A DNA stretch of 64,000 nucleotides from Diplonema papillatum (lineage: Eukaryota; Euglenozoa; Diplonemea; Diplonemida; Diplonemidae), in assembly GCA_030068145.1 (NCBI GenBank), contig JAPJBO010000466.1, positions 1 through 64,000 of the forward strand, written 5' to 3'. The notes under the pieces were generated by a model. The model was not told the origin of the DNA. It searched no databases and was given only the letters and a program-made list of their open reading frames with translations. This document shows, piece after piece, positions 1 to 11,330 of the stretch. Every line of letters begins with the position of its first letter. The first letter of the stretch is position 1. A program made the translations under genes and the position numbers.

Positions 1-685
1 AAAAGAGAGAACACGCGCCGCAGGTTTTATGTTGTTCCTTGATTATGTTCCGGGTGTCATGTACAAGAAACACGAACAACACGCAAAGCGCGGTCTGCAT
101 GCCACCTCTTGCAGGTTCTTACTGGATGAGGCTTCCTGCCATTGCGGCTCATTTGATGGCTGTAGTATCAGTGAGCCCGCATCGGCTAGTTTGATGTCAT
201 CAAGGAAGAGAGGGTGCATTGTGCAGGCCTCGCGTATTTCAGCACCATCCCTTGTAGCTGCTCTTGTTTCTTCGTTGCTCCGCTGTCCCACCTGCCCAAT
301 TCCTCCTGGACTACTTGCCACCCGGGTTCACAAGTGTCGATGAGGGATCCATGCGAAGCACGAACACGCAAACCGAAACGGTGATGATCTCCAGTATGGT
401 CTCAGTTCGCTCATTGTTCACATGGGCACACATCTTTCTGAACGCATTTTGCGATGTCTGGGGAGTCTTCATGTTTTGGGCGGGCCAGCTGTGCCCAAAA
501 GAACAACTGCCCGGCAACTGAACTATTGCCTTGCAAGTGTTCATCAAGAAGGCCCAAGAAGACGAGGAACACGCTAGGCGCGCAGCTACCGATCCAGCAG
601 GCCAGTCAAGGCGACATCTGGAACTTCCTCACTCACACAACAACACCACAAGAAACGGCAACAGCCATGGGCTGCAGCACGCATT
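1..685. other. Left-edge region without a recognised gene
   Basis: Short open frames occur on both strands but none has a recognisable motif or persuasive start. At about 345-460 there is a stretch resembling a dispersed motif also seen near 15.2, 18.95 and 30.6 kb, recognisable by TTCGCTCATTG. Downstream exons of the minus-strand Sec16-like gene could lie here, because that gene's long exon ends at a GT donor at 769-768, but I could not identify a following coding exon. Confidence 0.4.
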
Positions 686-758
686 CCTCCTTTGAGACTT
701 CGCAACTGGCAGCCTCAAGTGTTTCCTACAAAAGCAGGTGTTCATACAAAAACCAAAA
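686..758 (+). repeat. Family A repeat, 3' tail fragment
   Basis: The stretch matches the last third of the family A interspersed repeat, including CAACTGGCAGCCTCAAG and the tail motif GCAGGTGTTCATACAAAAA. It lies just beyond the putative splice donor of the Sec16-like gene, in antisense orientation to it, so it probably sits in an intron. Only the tail is present. Confidence 0.75.
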
Positions 759-769
759 AAGGTTGGTAC

Positions 770-3700
770 CTGTGGTATCTCGTCCTCTTCGGCGCGCCAG
801 AACGTCCAGATGCTTTTCTTCGCCTTTTTCGCCGCCGGCTTCTGCCCGTCCTTCTCGGCCAGTGCGGAGGGGGACGGCGACCTGGCCCCGTCGGCGTCGG
901 CATCAGCCCGCTCGGCCTTCGCCTTCCCGCCGGCGGCAGCGGCGCCGCCCTTCTTGCCACCGCTCTCCTTTGTCGAGCTGCCGAACAGCTTCGTCAGCCC
1001 CCACCCGCCGCCTCCGGACGATTTGTTGGCTTGGAGCATCGCCGAGCAGCGCTCATGGAGGGTGCCGATGACGTGGCGGCACACAGGCGGGACGGAGCCG
1101 GCCTTGAGCTTTTTCGGGTCGGGGAGGTATGAGAGGCAGGCTTGGAGGTACCCGAACTCGAAGAGGTAGAAGGCGAGGGCGATTTTGTAGTAGAAAAGGT
1201 GCTCGAAAACGACGGCTTGCTTGGTTTGCTTCTGTAGGTGGTGCTCCAGGGCTTCGGTTTGGAAGATGCTGGCGGGGCTGATGAAGGCCGTGCGGCAGAC
1301 CGGGCGCTGGTTGACGCCGCCGACGAGGAGCGGGTAGAAGTTCTGCGGAGGCTTGCTCGGGCGGGCCGCCATGCAGAGCTGCGCGAAGTGGGCCGCCTCG
1401 ATGTCCTGCGCCTGGTACAACTTCTCGACCAGCGACTTCACCGTTTCGACGGTAAACCCGCCGACAGGGGTGCGCAGTAGTGCTAACAGGATGCCCTTCC
1501 AGTGCTCACGAACTGCCGGTTCCATCTTTCCGCCGAGCAGGTCGGCCATCGCGACGACAGGGTTCATCTGCTGGGAGACCAGCAAGCTGTGGAACAGCGG
1601 CGATACAGGGTTCAGCGTGCGAGCGAACGCAAGCTGCACGTCCGCCCACGTCTGCTCGGTGAGGCTCGACGCGAGGATCGCGCCGAGGCACAGCTCGCCC
1701 CCGTGCAGCGCGGTCGTGAACGCGGTGTGCGGGCTGCCGTGCAGGATCTGCGCCTGGACCGACCGCGCCACGTCCCGGGCCCTCGCCGCCCGCTTCTCCT
1801 CCCGCCGCAGCGCCCGGTGCAGCCGCTCTTCGGTCGTGCACAGCACGTCGTCAACGTCCTCCGGCGCAACCGCGTCACCCCGCGGCTGGAAGCCGGCGCC
1901 CCGCTGCGCCGGCCCCACCGCGCCGGGCGGCAGAGCCGCGGCCGCCAGCCCGTGGCCGGGCGCCTGGGGGAGGTACGGCTGCGCGGCGGCGGGGTCGGGG
2001 TGGCTAGGGTCGGACGAGGAGGCGGGGGGTGCCGCCTCGTCGGCAGGCACGGCGCGGGGGTCTGCGACCGACGACACGTTTCCCCCCAGCGACTCGACGA
2101 TGGCGTCGATGTACGGCGTCCAGTGGTCGGTTTCCCAGGACGCGCCGCTCTCGAGGAAGGTCTTCAGGATGATCTGCAGCGGCTGGGGCGGGTGCCGCAG
2201 CCGGACTAAGTGTGCGACGATCGCGTCGACCTTCGCGTGGGCGAGTGGCCCCGGGTGGTGCTTGAGGAGCGCGACCTCGTGCCGGCCGAGCTCCGTCTCC
2301 TGCAGCGCGTCCTCCAGCGAGTGCGTCTCAAGCATCGGCCGCGACGCCCGCTGCGACCGCGTCACGTAGAACCGGCCCGCGGTGAACGCCACGCAGGGAC
2401 TCGCCCCGCGCGACGGCATCGGCGCCGCCTGCAGACCCCCGCCGCCCCCCTGCGCCGCGTGCGACCCCGGGTGCATTCCCTCCGGCTCCGGTGGGCCCGT
2501 GCTCCTCGTGGGATCGGCGGCTTGCTCCACCGGGGGCGGCAGAGTCGCCCCCGCGTGCTTATTCGCCGGCGCTGCGGCGTCCGGCCCGTCGGCGGTGCCG
2601 TCGGGCGAAAACCCCTGCCCGTCACCGCTGGCGCCGAGGGTGCTGTCTGGGGCCGTTGGGTGGTCCGGACCGGGCTCCGCCGGGTTGTCCTGGGAGGCGA
2701 GCCACTCAGTGTACTGCTGCTGCGCGGCCGCCCAGCACGCAGGCGGCTCCCACCGGCTTTCGCCGGTGGTCGCGTTGTAGTAGTACGGGTACCCCGAGTC
2801 GGGGTCTGCCAGCTCCTGCCACAGCTGCGACTCCGCCATTTCGGCGGTTTCGGGCATCGCCTGCGCGGACCCATCGTCCACGCTCCCCGCCCCGGGGTCC
2901 TGCGGGCACGATTCGGGTGCGGGGTTGTGCGCTGCTGCCTCGGGTTGCTGGTCGTCGGAGTAGTGCGGTTGTGCTGGTTCTTGGCTGGCGGCCAGTGTGT
3001 CCGTCGGAGACACGAACTGTGCTTGCTCGGCGGGTGGCTCCGGCGCTTGGGCTGGCGGGGACTCAGACTCGGACTCCGTAGGGGTGAACAGCTGCTCCGA
3101 AGGGCGAGCGGGTTCGGGTTGCCAGGGGTCGCCGCCGCCGCCGCCGCCACCGCCTGCGGCTGGCGGCTCGGACGGTCCCTCCGGCGCCGCGCGCGGCGGC
3201 TGCGCGGCCGCGGCGCGGGCGACCGCCGCGGCCGGGAACGGGGCAGGCGCCTCGGAGCCGAGGATGGCTTCGCCCGTGAACGGGTCGATGTCGGGCGACG
3301 CGGCGCCGCTGGTGAAGTTGGGGTGCCGCCCGTCCGGCGCGAAGGCGGGGGCTCCGTGCTCATCGCCACCATCAGCAGCCTCTGGGTTCGCAAAGTCGGG
3401 ACCTGGTTCAGCAGGTTGGTCGGCGGGAAATTCATGCTCACTGCTGTGCACAGCCATGGGTACCTGACCAGCTGTCTCTGGCTTTGCGAAATCAGGACCT
3501 GGTCCAGCAAGTTGATCGGTGGGAATTCCGTGCTCACTGCTGTGCACACCCATGGCCGCCTGACCAGCAGTCTCTGGGTTTGCGAAGTCTGCGCCTGGTC
3601 CAGCTGGTTGGTCGGCGGGAGCTTCGTGCTCACTGCTGTGCACGCCCACCGCCGCCGGTCCGTGGCCGGTGCCGTCTTCCGCCGATGGGTGCTCGGCGTC

Positions 3701-6343
3701 GCTGTTTGCAGCCGGCCCCGTCGAACCCGGTGCGCCTTCTGGCGGCGGCGCCCCCTCGGCGTGGTCTCCGACGGAGGCCCCATTTCCTTCGGGGAGCGTG
3801 CTCGTGTCCGTTTGAACCTCTCCTTCGGCTGCCGGCGCGTGCCCTTCGCCGCCGGCACCTGCTTCCGGGTGCCCGGCGAGCGGGTCCTCGGCCGGGTCGA
3901 CGGGCGCCTCGAAAGCTTGGCCCGTTTCTTCCTCTTCCCGCCCAGTGGCCTGCTCCGCCGATCCCCCTCCGGTCTGAGGGTCGGAAACGGCGGCGGCGTC
4001 TTCGGCCGGCGCGCAGTCGTACTGCGCCCATTGCCCGGTCGCCTCGTCCCAGAGGTACGCGACCCAGAGGCTCCGCCCGTGGTCGTAGCAGTACGTGTAC
4101 TGCCCGTCCGTGTACGTTTCGTACTGCTGCGCCTCGGCGCCGGCGTCCCCCACCTGCGGCTGCTCCGCCTGGGACTCGTCCGTGCGCGGCTCGTGTTCGC
4201 CTGGATCCACCGGGAATTCGTCGCTCGGGCTGCCATCCTGTTGGGGTACAGAGGCTTGCAACGAGTCGGCAACACCTTGCGCTGGCTCTGCAGGATACAC
4301 GTCCGGTTCGCCTGGTGAGCTCTCGTCTTGCTGCAGCTCGGCGGCATGGACGCCCAGGTTGTACTTCTGCTGGTCTGAAGCGTCGCCAGGGCCTCCAAAG
4401 TCGTGCGAGAGGCCATCCTGCTGAAGTGACGCGTTGGCGGGATGGTCGCCTAGGTTGTACTTCTGCTGGTCTGAAGCGTCGCCAGGGCCTCCAAAGTCGT
4501 GCGAGAAGCCATCCTGCTGAAGTGACGCGTCGGCGGGATGATCTGCCGGGGCTTCAAGCTCTTGGCCTTGATGCGCGGGGTCCACCACGGCTGGATGTTC
4601 CACGCCGGCCGCTAGTGAAGAGTCGTGCGGCGCACCTGCCTGCTGGCAGGAAGCGTCGGGGTGGTCTGCGAGGGGTCCAAGCTCTCGGTCTTGCGGATGC
4701 GCGGTGTCGGGTGCTTGCAGGCCCCATGCCTCCGCGGGGTGCCCGCCGGGGATGGGGGAATTGTACTCGTTCGGCTCCTCGCAGAGCGAGTCGAACGGTG
4801 CCGCCTGGGGATCTGCAGGGGGGTTCGCCGTGTGGTGAGTGGTGCCCAGGCGAGGCAGAAAAGGGTCGCTGAAGACCGCGTCCGAAACCCGGGCCGAACC
4901 GTCCGCGGCCCCGGCTGCTTGCACGGGTTCCGGGTGATGCGGCTGAGCGCCGCTGTCTACCGGCGGAGGAGTCGTATCAAATGGAGCCTGTGCCGTCTCA
5001 CAGAACGGGTCGTCAACTTGCTCGCATGGTTGCTGGAAGTCAGAAGCCGCGGCATCCACCGCTGATTGCTCGGGTTCCGAGGGATACGGTTGGGCGGAGC
5101 TGACAACAGGCGGAGGAGTCGTATCAAATGGAGCCTGCGCCGTCTCGCAGAAGGGATCGTCCACTTGCTCGGATGGTTGCTGAAAATCAGGAGCCGCCGC
5201 TGCTGCATCCACCGCGGGTTCCGAGGAATACGGTTGGGCGGAGCTGTCAACAGGCGGAGGAGTCGTATCAAATGGAGCCTGCGCCGTCTCGCAGAATGGA
5301 TCGTCCACTTGCTCGAATGGTTGCTGAAAATCAGGAGCCGCCGCTGCTGCATCCACCGCGGGTTCCGAGGAATACGGCTGAGCGGAGCTGTCGACTCGCG
5401 CAGGCGTCGTCTCGCAGAACGGGTCGTCGACGCGTTCGGCGTGCTGCTGAGCGGCACGGTGCGTAGGGGCCAGGTGGGCCGGGGCGTCACAAGCCGCTGG
5501 GGTCCTGCTCTCCGCGGCTGGGTTCGCCTGCAGGGGCGTCGATAGGAAGGGGTCGTCGCCGGCGCAGGCGCTTTCGGGGCGGGCGAGGGCGGGGTTGGAG
5601 GGCGTTCGCTTGATGGGGGACGAGTTGGGGGTCTGCTGGTCGGACGACCGGTGGTAGCCCTCGGGGCTGCCGCCCTCCGACCGGATGTTCTCGCCGCCGG
5701 CGGCGTCGCCGGGCGACCCCGCTGGCGACGAGAACATCCGGTCTACCTCCGCGTCGGTCAGCAGCGGGCTGGCCGACGGCAGCCGCGCCGGGCTGGCGGC
5801 GCGGCTGTCAGGGTGTCCCTGTAGGGGTTGCGGCGGGCGCTTCGCCGCGGAAGGGAGCGGCGGCGAGGCCGCCGGGAGCGGTTGGTGCCGCGTCGTCGCG
5901 GCCGACGACGACTCCTCCCAGAAGTTGTCCGCCTCCGACTGCCGCGGCGGCGCGGGGCGCGCGGCCGCCGGCTCCGCCGCGAAGTGCGCCGCTTTGATGC
6001 GGTTGCCGAGCGCCGGGCTGATCCGGGTGCTGTCGCGGGGCTCCGGCGGCGGCGGCGGCGAGACGCGGCCCACGTCCTCCCAGCCGTTCTCCGAGTCGTT
6101 GCTGCCGGTGCCGGCGCCAACCCGGCTCAGGGCGGAGCCCACGAACCACGCGCACCGGTCGTCGGCGAACTTCAGCTTGTAGCTGTCGTCGTTGCGGTCC
6201 ACGTCGACCACCTCAGCCTCGGTGCCGCACCTCTTCGCCTTCGACCGGCTCCATGTGCCCAGCTGCGCACACAGCTTCTCCACGCGCGCCACGTCGGAGA
6301 GGACCCGCACCTTCGCTCCTGTTTGCAGCTGCGAGCTCGGCAT
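770..6343 (-). CDS. SEC16: Sec16-like COPII coat assembly scaffold, long exon (3' end incomplete)
   Basis: Sec16 marks ER exit sites and organises COPII coat assembly on the cytosolic face of the ER. From the ATG at 6343 the frame encodes about 1858 residues. In order these are: an SH3-like basic/acidic N-terminal module (about 8-80); a very long Pro/Glu/Asp/Gln-rich disordered region with several internal repeats; an aromatic WW/OCRE-like patch near 750 (GQYTYCYDHG, LWDEATGQWAQYD); a clear WW domain near 1170-1200 (PYYYNATTGESRWEPP); then a helical region from about 1335 to 1750 that resembles the Sec16/Sec31 ancestral-coatomer (ACE1) domain that binds Sec13. After KKAKKSIWTFWRAEEDEIPQ a GT donor follows, and reading on enters repeat DNA, so the C-terminus is probably on another exon. 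The family call rests on domain order plus the ACE1 pattern. The disordered parts could not be aligned by eye. Confidence 0.78.
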
Positions 6344-6355
6344 TTCCTTTTTTTG

Positions 6356-6357
6356 CT
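6356..6357 (-). promoter_or_regulatory. Candidate splice acceptor AG for the Sec16-like gene
   Basis: On the minus strand TCTTTTTACGCAG lies 12 bases before the ATG at 6343. A pyrimidine run followed by AG, with a short A-rich leader, is what a trans-splicing or cis-splicing acceptor would look like. No spliced leader is visible to test this. Confidence 0.5.
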
Positions 6358-6573
6358 GCGTAAAAAGACACACGCACTCCGCACACTCACACACGCGCAC
6401 ACCCCGGCCCTGCGGTGCTTTCGAATGAAAAGGAGATGATGGGCGAGCAGGTCCACGTAACTGCGTCGAATGGCCTGCCGCGGTTTATCACGGTGTACCG
6501 CGGTACCCTTCACCCCATGCTGATAATGGGCGCCGGCGGACACCGCGGTGTGTTGGGCGCCTTTCATAGCAAT

Positions 6574-6737
6574 CTGGTTCACAACCTGGTTCACAACCTG
6601 GTTCACAACCTGGTTCACAACCTGGTTCACAACCTGGTTCACAACCTGGTTCACAAACCTGGTTCACAACCTGGTTCACAACCTGGTTCACAACCTGGTT
6701 CACAACCTGGTGCACAACCTGGTTCACAACCTGGTTC
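6574..6737 (+). repeat. 12-bp minisatellite, about 13.7 copies
   Basis: The unit CTGGTTCACAAC is repeated head to tail with almost no divergence. One copy has an extra A near 6655 and one copy has a T-to-G change near 6712. All six frames stay open through it, giving spurious low-complexity peptides. It lies about 230 bp upstream of the Sec16-like ATG. Confidence 0.95.
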
Positions 6738-6756
6738 AAGCAGACAACAGTGTACC

Positions 6757-6910
6757 TGTTTCAGGTTAAGCCATCCACAACGACAAGACTCCTCTTGTTC
6801 GTTTCCACGCAGCAGCACGGCACTGCAGTAGTCCACCGCGAGTAAGTAGACCAGGGAACTACGGAAGGTGCAAGGTGGTTCGAAAACGGTGGGTGGTGGT
6901 ATTGGGGAGA
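6757..6910 (+). repeat. Dispersed repeat family M, copy 1
   Basis: This block matches 10488-10650 over about 150 bp, with shared segments such as ACTCCTCTTGTTCGTTT versus ACTCATCTTGTTCGTTT and GGGAACTACGGAAG. The two copies lie in the same orientation about 3.7 kb apart. No coding function is apparent. Confidence 0.7.
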
Positions 6911-7546
6911 ACGAAAGACGAACCCCGTGCAAGTGTGAGGCTAGGCAATCGCTGGTGGCAAGGTCGGGGGAGGCAGCGTGGGACTCTCAAGTCTCCTACC
7001 GCGTGCGGAAGAGGAAAACGATGTTCCTGTGTCAACTGAAACTCGCCCATCCACGCCAAACATTGCGGCGCGGACGGTGCATTTCCCGGCTCAGCAACAG
7101 CAACCGGGCTGGGTAGCGGATTATAGTGTATCGCGACCCGGCGAGACTCAGGTGCTCCCGTCGTGCCACCGCCAGAGGGGCAGCAGTCATAAGGAACTTA
7201 GCCAAAAGACAGGTTGGGTGACGCCGCCTCCCCAAGCCAGTTAGGGGGAAGGACGTGATGCGGCTGCTTCGGCAGTGACCCTGGTAGAGGAAAACCACGC
7301 GCACACGCCGGGGGGGGGCGGGGACGTGTTTTCCCAAGTACTTGAAAGCCCCCCCGACTGAAGTGGGTGCAAGCGGGGAGACAGCTACAGTAGCCCTGCA
7401 CGAGACTTGGGCACGTGCCGTTTACGGGATACATGTCGGCTTCCTACTGATGAGGGACCAAGGTAGGCACTCTCACGCCTCAAACACAGGACCACCAACA
7501 ACAGCAACAGCAACCGGCAGAGTAAAGGGAACCGGCGCCTGTCGTG
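6911..7546. other. Intergenic stretch
   Basis: This stretch lies between the upstream side of the Sec16-like gene and the stop of the DCC-family gene. It contains GC-rich sequence with a G run near 7308-7320. I see no gene. The short open frames lack motifs. Confidence 0.4.
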
Positions 7547-8122
7547 TCAAAGCCGGCAAGATCCCGAGGCGCAGTCCTTGACCGCCTTTCGGTTGCGGTT
7601 CCAGATGCGGAACCTCGCCCACACTGCGTACGCACCGTCAGCGGCCTGCTTCAGGACCGGAAGGTACGTCAGCGAGAAGACCACGCCGAGCGCTGCAGGG
7701 GCGAGGTACGGCCTGGGCGGTGAGTATGCTGGATCAAGCCCCAGGTGGTAGTACATCCTCCGAAACACCTCGACTCCCGTCACAAACTCCTCGGTCTGTT
7801 GCCGAAGTACGCGTGCGTGCATCACACGGGCCAGCTCGGCTGCAGTCCGACCGGTTTCCGCCACAGGGTCGAAGGCAGGGTCGGAGATGTCTTGGAACTC
7901 AAGGGCCCCCCTCGCCGCGTCCCACTTGCGGCAGTGGGCTATCTCCTTGACGCACAGTGGGCAAGACCCATCGTAGAACAGCTGCAAGGCCGGTGCGAGG
8001 CTGCGCCCGCCGTCGTTACGTTGCTCGGCCTGTGGCTGAATCTTCTGCGATTGCAACCGCTTGCTCCGTGCAACGGCAGCTACGATGCGGGTGGAAGCTT
8101 GAACACAGACGCCACGGCGCAT
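7547..8122 (-). CDS. DCC-family thiol-disulfide oxidoreductase-like protein (DUF393)
   Basis: The frame encodes 191 residues from the ATG at 8122. The family signature YDGSCPLCVKE at about 50-60 holds the CxxC pair (Cys54, Cys57) in the thioredoxin-like fold expected of DCC/DUF393 proteins. The following ISDPAFDPV and EEFVTGVEVFRRMY segments are the usual substrate-side motifs, and a hydrophobic stretch at about 141-160 could be a membrane helix. The N-terminus (about 1-30) is rich in Arg, Lys, Ser and Ala and poor in acidic residues, as in an organelle-targeting presequence. The substrate of the family is unknown. The frame is open further upstream but without an ATG. An AG at 8150-8149 after TTTTTTGCGCGT is a good acceptor, which supports this start. 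Confidence 0.82.
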   Translation of the reverse strand: MRRGVCVQASTRIVAAVARSKRLQSQKIQPQAEQRNDGGRSLAPALQLFYDGSCPLCVKEIAHCRKWDAARGALEFQDISDPAFDPVAETGRTAAELARVMHARVLRQQTEEFVTGVEVFRRMYYHLGLDPAYSPPRPYLAPAALGVVFSLTYLPVLKQAADGAYAVWARFRIWNRNRKAVKDCASGSCRL

Positions 8123-8148
8123 GTTTCTTTCGGGGGAAACGGTGGGAC

Positions 8149-8150
8149 CT
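8149..8150 (-). promoter_or_regulatory. Candidate splice acceptor AG for the DCC-family gene
   Basis: On the minus strand a T-rich run ends in GCGCGTAG 26 bases before the ATG at 8122. This matches the pattern seen at the Sec16-like gene and fits leader addition just upstream of the start codon. Confidence 0.45.
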
Positions 8151-8259
8151 ACGCGCAAAAAAGCACTAATAACTCTCAAACTGTGTGGCAAGTGTCCTCA
8201 ACTCTAAAAATACACCGCGGGCTGAGGACCAAAAAAGTCGGGACGCACGCTCCGGCCCC

Positions 8260-8946
8260 GGCGGTGCTTTCGAGTTATATCAGGGATGGAGGTGCTCAGC
8301 TGGTGGTATCCACCGCTGCACCATACTCGTGGATGTGTGTGCATCACCACACCACCATCCACTAGCAGCTAGTGTGGTATCGTGGTATGCTGTGGTATCC
8401 ACAGCACCCACGTATCCATCCACCTCCTAGGTATCAGGGATGCTGAGTAGGTAGTAGCTGGTGGTATCCACCGCTGCACCATACTCGTGGATGTGTGTGC
8501 ACACTAGCACCTATCGTGGTATCGTGGTACCATGTGGTACTACGTGGTGGTACTACGTAGGTGCATGTGGTGGTATGTGATACCACGTAGCATCAGGAGG
8601 TGAGTGGATGCTCACACCGCGTGGGTGGATATCCCATCCTGCGTCCCTAGATGCACGGTATCGTGGTAGTATACACACATACGTAGTAAGGTGGTATACA
8701 TACTACCTACATACTACCTACATACTACCTACAGAGTACCCTGTAGTGCCTGTGGTACTACGTGGTACTACGTGGTGGTATGTGGTAGATACCACACCTC
8801 GTAGGTGCACGGAGTAGCTGAGGATTGCATCCACGAGCTCGTCGCGAGCTCGAGGTCATCCTGAGGGATGCTGGTAGCTAGTAGACACACCTACGCAAAC
8901 CCGTATCATACCACCTTATATATCCACCATACTACCTCCTAGAGCC
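8260..8946. repeat. Palindrome-rich GGTACTACGTGGT repeat block
   Basis: Degenerate short repeats built from GTGGTATCCAC, TACGTAGTA and GGTACTACGTGGT fill the block, often as self-complementary words. Blocks of the same kind occur at 9640-9890 and 39420-39840. The inverted-repeat element at 8952-9612 appears to have inserted into this satellite, because matching repeats resume on its far side. There is no gene. Confidence 0.8.
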
Positions 8947-8951
8947 CCTTA

Positions 8952-9612
8952 CAGGGGGGGGCTAAATACAATTGTGCACAATTGTATTCCAAAGCACGCA
9001 CGCCAATCCCTGCCCCGGCAGAACTTGACAGCTGTTGAATAGAATTGTCTTGGAATACAATTGTTTCTACAGAAGTCGCCTTGTCACGCGGTCAAGACGG
9101 AGACAGACCAAAGCGCCACCTACAAACGCTCCGCCGACGAATGCGCCACCTTCCAAAAACCACACTACTTCTCCACTGATTTTGCGCAATCTTCTACGGC
9201 CGGCAGGCCGCAGCAGTAGATCTCGAGATAGTCGGCGACGCCACAGCGCTGGGCGTCGCCCTTCGCCACCGCCGACCACTTACGACAAACCACGTCCCTG
9301 CCGGGTCATCACGCTACTTAGTACGCTTGCGCAGTGACTCGTAATAGCCTACAAAGATTTCATAACAGTCACTGACAACTTGACAAACGTGACCACCGGT
9401 CTCCAGTCTACCGGAGTCCAGACCTGTTGTGGAGGGTCCACGATTAGAAACCGTGTGCACAATTCTATTCCAAGGCAACTGCACCAAAACCAACAGTGTT
9501 CCAACACAATTCTATTCAGCTGGACGGACTCTGAAACCGGCCAAAAAAAAAAGACAATTGTATTCAAAGGACACAATTGTATTCCAAGACAATTGTACTT
9601 AGCCCCCCCCTG
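8952..9612. mobile_element. Non-autonomous inverted-repeat transposon flanked by TA
   Basis: The ends are inverted copies: CAGGGGGGGGCTAAATACAA on the left, and on the right the complement of CAGGGGGGGGCTAAGTACAA. Each is directly flanked by TA. The subterminal zones carry several copies of CAATTGTATTCCAA in both orientations. The TA flanks and a CAGGG-type end are what Tc1/mariner-type elements leave, but the palindromic CCTTA/TAAGG context means the true end could lie a few bases further out. The internal 660 bp has no recognisable transposase, so this looks like a MITE-like derivative. Confidence 0.75.
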
Positions 9613-9624
9613 TAAGGTGCTACG

Positions 9625-9890
9625 TAGGTGGTGTGGTATTCTACGGGGTCTGCTACCTCGTCCTCAGGAGCTGCTGATGTGGGTGGATACCACGACCTGA
9701 GGTGGATGTGTACCCATCCCGAGGTCCTCAGCAGCATGGTATTGGTGGTGGTATACACACATACGTAGTATGGTGGTATACATACTACCTACATACTACC
9801 TACAGAGTACCCTGTAGTACCTGTGGTACTACGTGGTGGTACTACGTATTGGTATGTGGTTGTATACACCAACACCAACCTCCTAGTGGA
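9625..9890. repeat. Palindrome-rich repeat block, right continuation
   Basis: GGTGGTATACACACATACGTAGTA and TACTACCTACATAC-type words continue from the block left of the inverted-repeat element. The segment around 9745-9850 closely matches 8670-8785. Confidence 0.8.
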
Positions 9891-9949
9891 TGGTGGAGCG
9901 GATGAACCCGATATCAGCGGATATCCGGACCTTGTCCCTGCTCATCAAC

Positions 9950-10445
9950 CACCACGACCAGTGATCGACCACTCGTTTCAGTGGTCGCCAATGGCCAGGC
10001 AGTGGTCGACCAGTGATCGACCGCTGCCTGGCCCATCGGCGACTACTGTAAAACGAGTGGTCGACTACTGCCTGCTCCATCGGCGACCGCTGTAAAACGA
10101 GTGGTCGACTACTGCCTGCTCCATCGGCGACCGCTGTAAAACGAGTGGTCGACTACTGCCTGCTCCATCGGCGACCGCTGTAAAACGAGTGGTCGACTAC
10201 TGCCTGGCCCATCGGCGACCGCTGTAAAACGAGTGGTCGGCCACTGGTCAACCGCTGCCTGGCCCATCGGCGACTACTGTAAAACGGTCGACTACTGCCT
10301 GGTCCATCGGCGACCGCTGTAAGACGAGTGGTCGACCGTCGACCACTGGTCAACCACTGCCTGGCCCATCGGCGACTACTGTAAAACGAGTGGTCGACTA
10401 CTGCCGGGCCCATCGGCGACCGCTGTACGACGAGTGGTCGACCAC
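9950..10445. repeat. 44-bp tandem repeat array
   Basis: The unit contains TGTAAAACGAGTGGTCGACT, with copies starting near 10047, 10091 and 10135 (44-bp spacing), followed by more diverged copies to about 10440. The unit includes palindromic GTCGAC/CGACCACTCG words, which keep several frames open by chance. Confidence 0.9.
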
Positions 10446-10487
10446 GAGAACATTCCATTCCTGCCTGAATCAACCTAGGTCAAGCTG

Positions 10488-10650
10488 ACAACCGCTTGTT
10501 TGTTGAGCCAGTATCAACGGCAAGACTCATCTTGTTCGTTTCGCGCCAATCCAGCACAACACTGCAGTATTTCACCGCGAACGAGTAGAATGGGGAACTA
10601 CGGAAGATGCAAGGTGGAAAAAACGGTGGGAGAAAGTAGGAAAAAAGGAG
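10488..10650 (+). repeat. Dispersed repeat family M, copy 2
   Basis: This block matches 6757-6910, sharing CAAGACTCATCTTGTTCG, CACTGCAGTA and GGGAACTACGGAAG. It directly follows the 44-bp array. Confidence 0.7.
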
Positions 10651-11330
10651 AACCGTGCGGGTGGTAATGGGGAAGGGAATAATAGAACCCCCCAACGCAA
10701 GAGAACACGTCAAAGAAACGGGTCGAAGGGTGTGGGCCTTCACCGTCAGGTGGGCCGGGCTAGTATCGGGACGACCCCCCCACCCAGCGAGGGGAAAGGA
10801 GACGGAGGCAGCTTGCTTTGGGGTTTCACCTATGGCCGCTGCAGCAACCTTTATGCAAAAGGCACGCGCTGACCATGAGGAATCCCGTCCACCGCTGTCC
10901 CCTGGAACTGCATCGAATTGCCTGCTGCTGTCTATTGCAGCTTTTGCCTATCAGCAGTCTATCAGCAGGGGGTGGACGGCTTCAATGAATGTACACAGGC
11001 GCTTCCGTACGACTGACCAGACAAGTTAATCCGAGAGCTCACCAGGAGAGGTAGCACCGGTTACCTGCCAGTCTCGCGACCGACTGAGTGGAGAACAGAA
11101 AAAAAAAGTTGGCTCGCGCTGCTCGCCAGCGAAGATAGATGGAAACACATTAGTATGGCGCTTCCGTTTGTTTGTGCGCACTAGCGGCTTTTCACCTGAT
11201 TTGGTGAGTTGCTTTTAGTACGCTGCCAACTCCTAATTTTTAGCGTTATTTGTGGATTAGAAGGTCGGTATGTTAAAGTCTCCGGTTGACCGTGGAGGCT
11301 TTTTAGTACCAACAATGCATTGTTAACACA
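10651..11330. other. Intergenic stretch with short repeat relics
   Basis: A single diverged copy of the 71-bp unit that is tandem at 26851-27010 is visible near 10900-10975 (TGGAACTGCATCGAATTGCC). A relic of the family C motif, GTCTCCGGTTGACC, is near 11278. I see no gene. Confidence 0.5.

Noticed and set aside
1353-4318. Long plus-strand open frames opposite the Sec16-like exon
   Set aside because: They are antisense shadows of a GC-rich coding exon. The minus-strand frame has the domains and uninterrupted length.
6415-6831. Long open frames reading NQVVNQVV, HNLVHNLV or PGSQPGSQ on both strands
   Set aside because: They come from the 12-bp minisatellite, whose length is a multiple of three and contains no stop in any frame.
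9883-10473. Open frames with repeated WARQWLTSGR-like peptides
   Set aside because: They are produced by the 44-bp tandem array and lack a start or domain.
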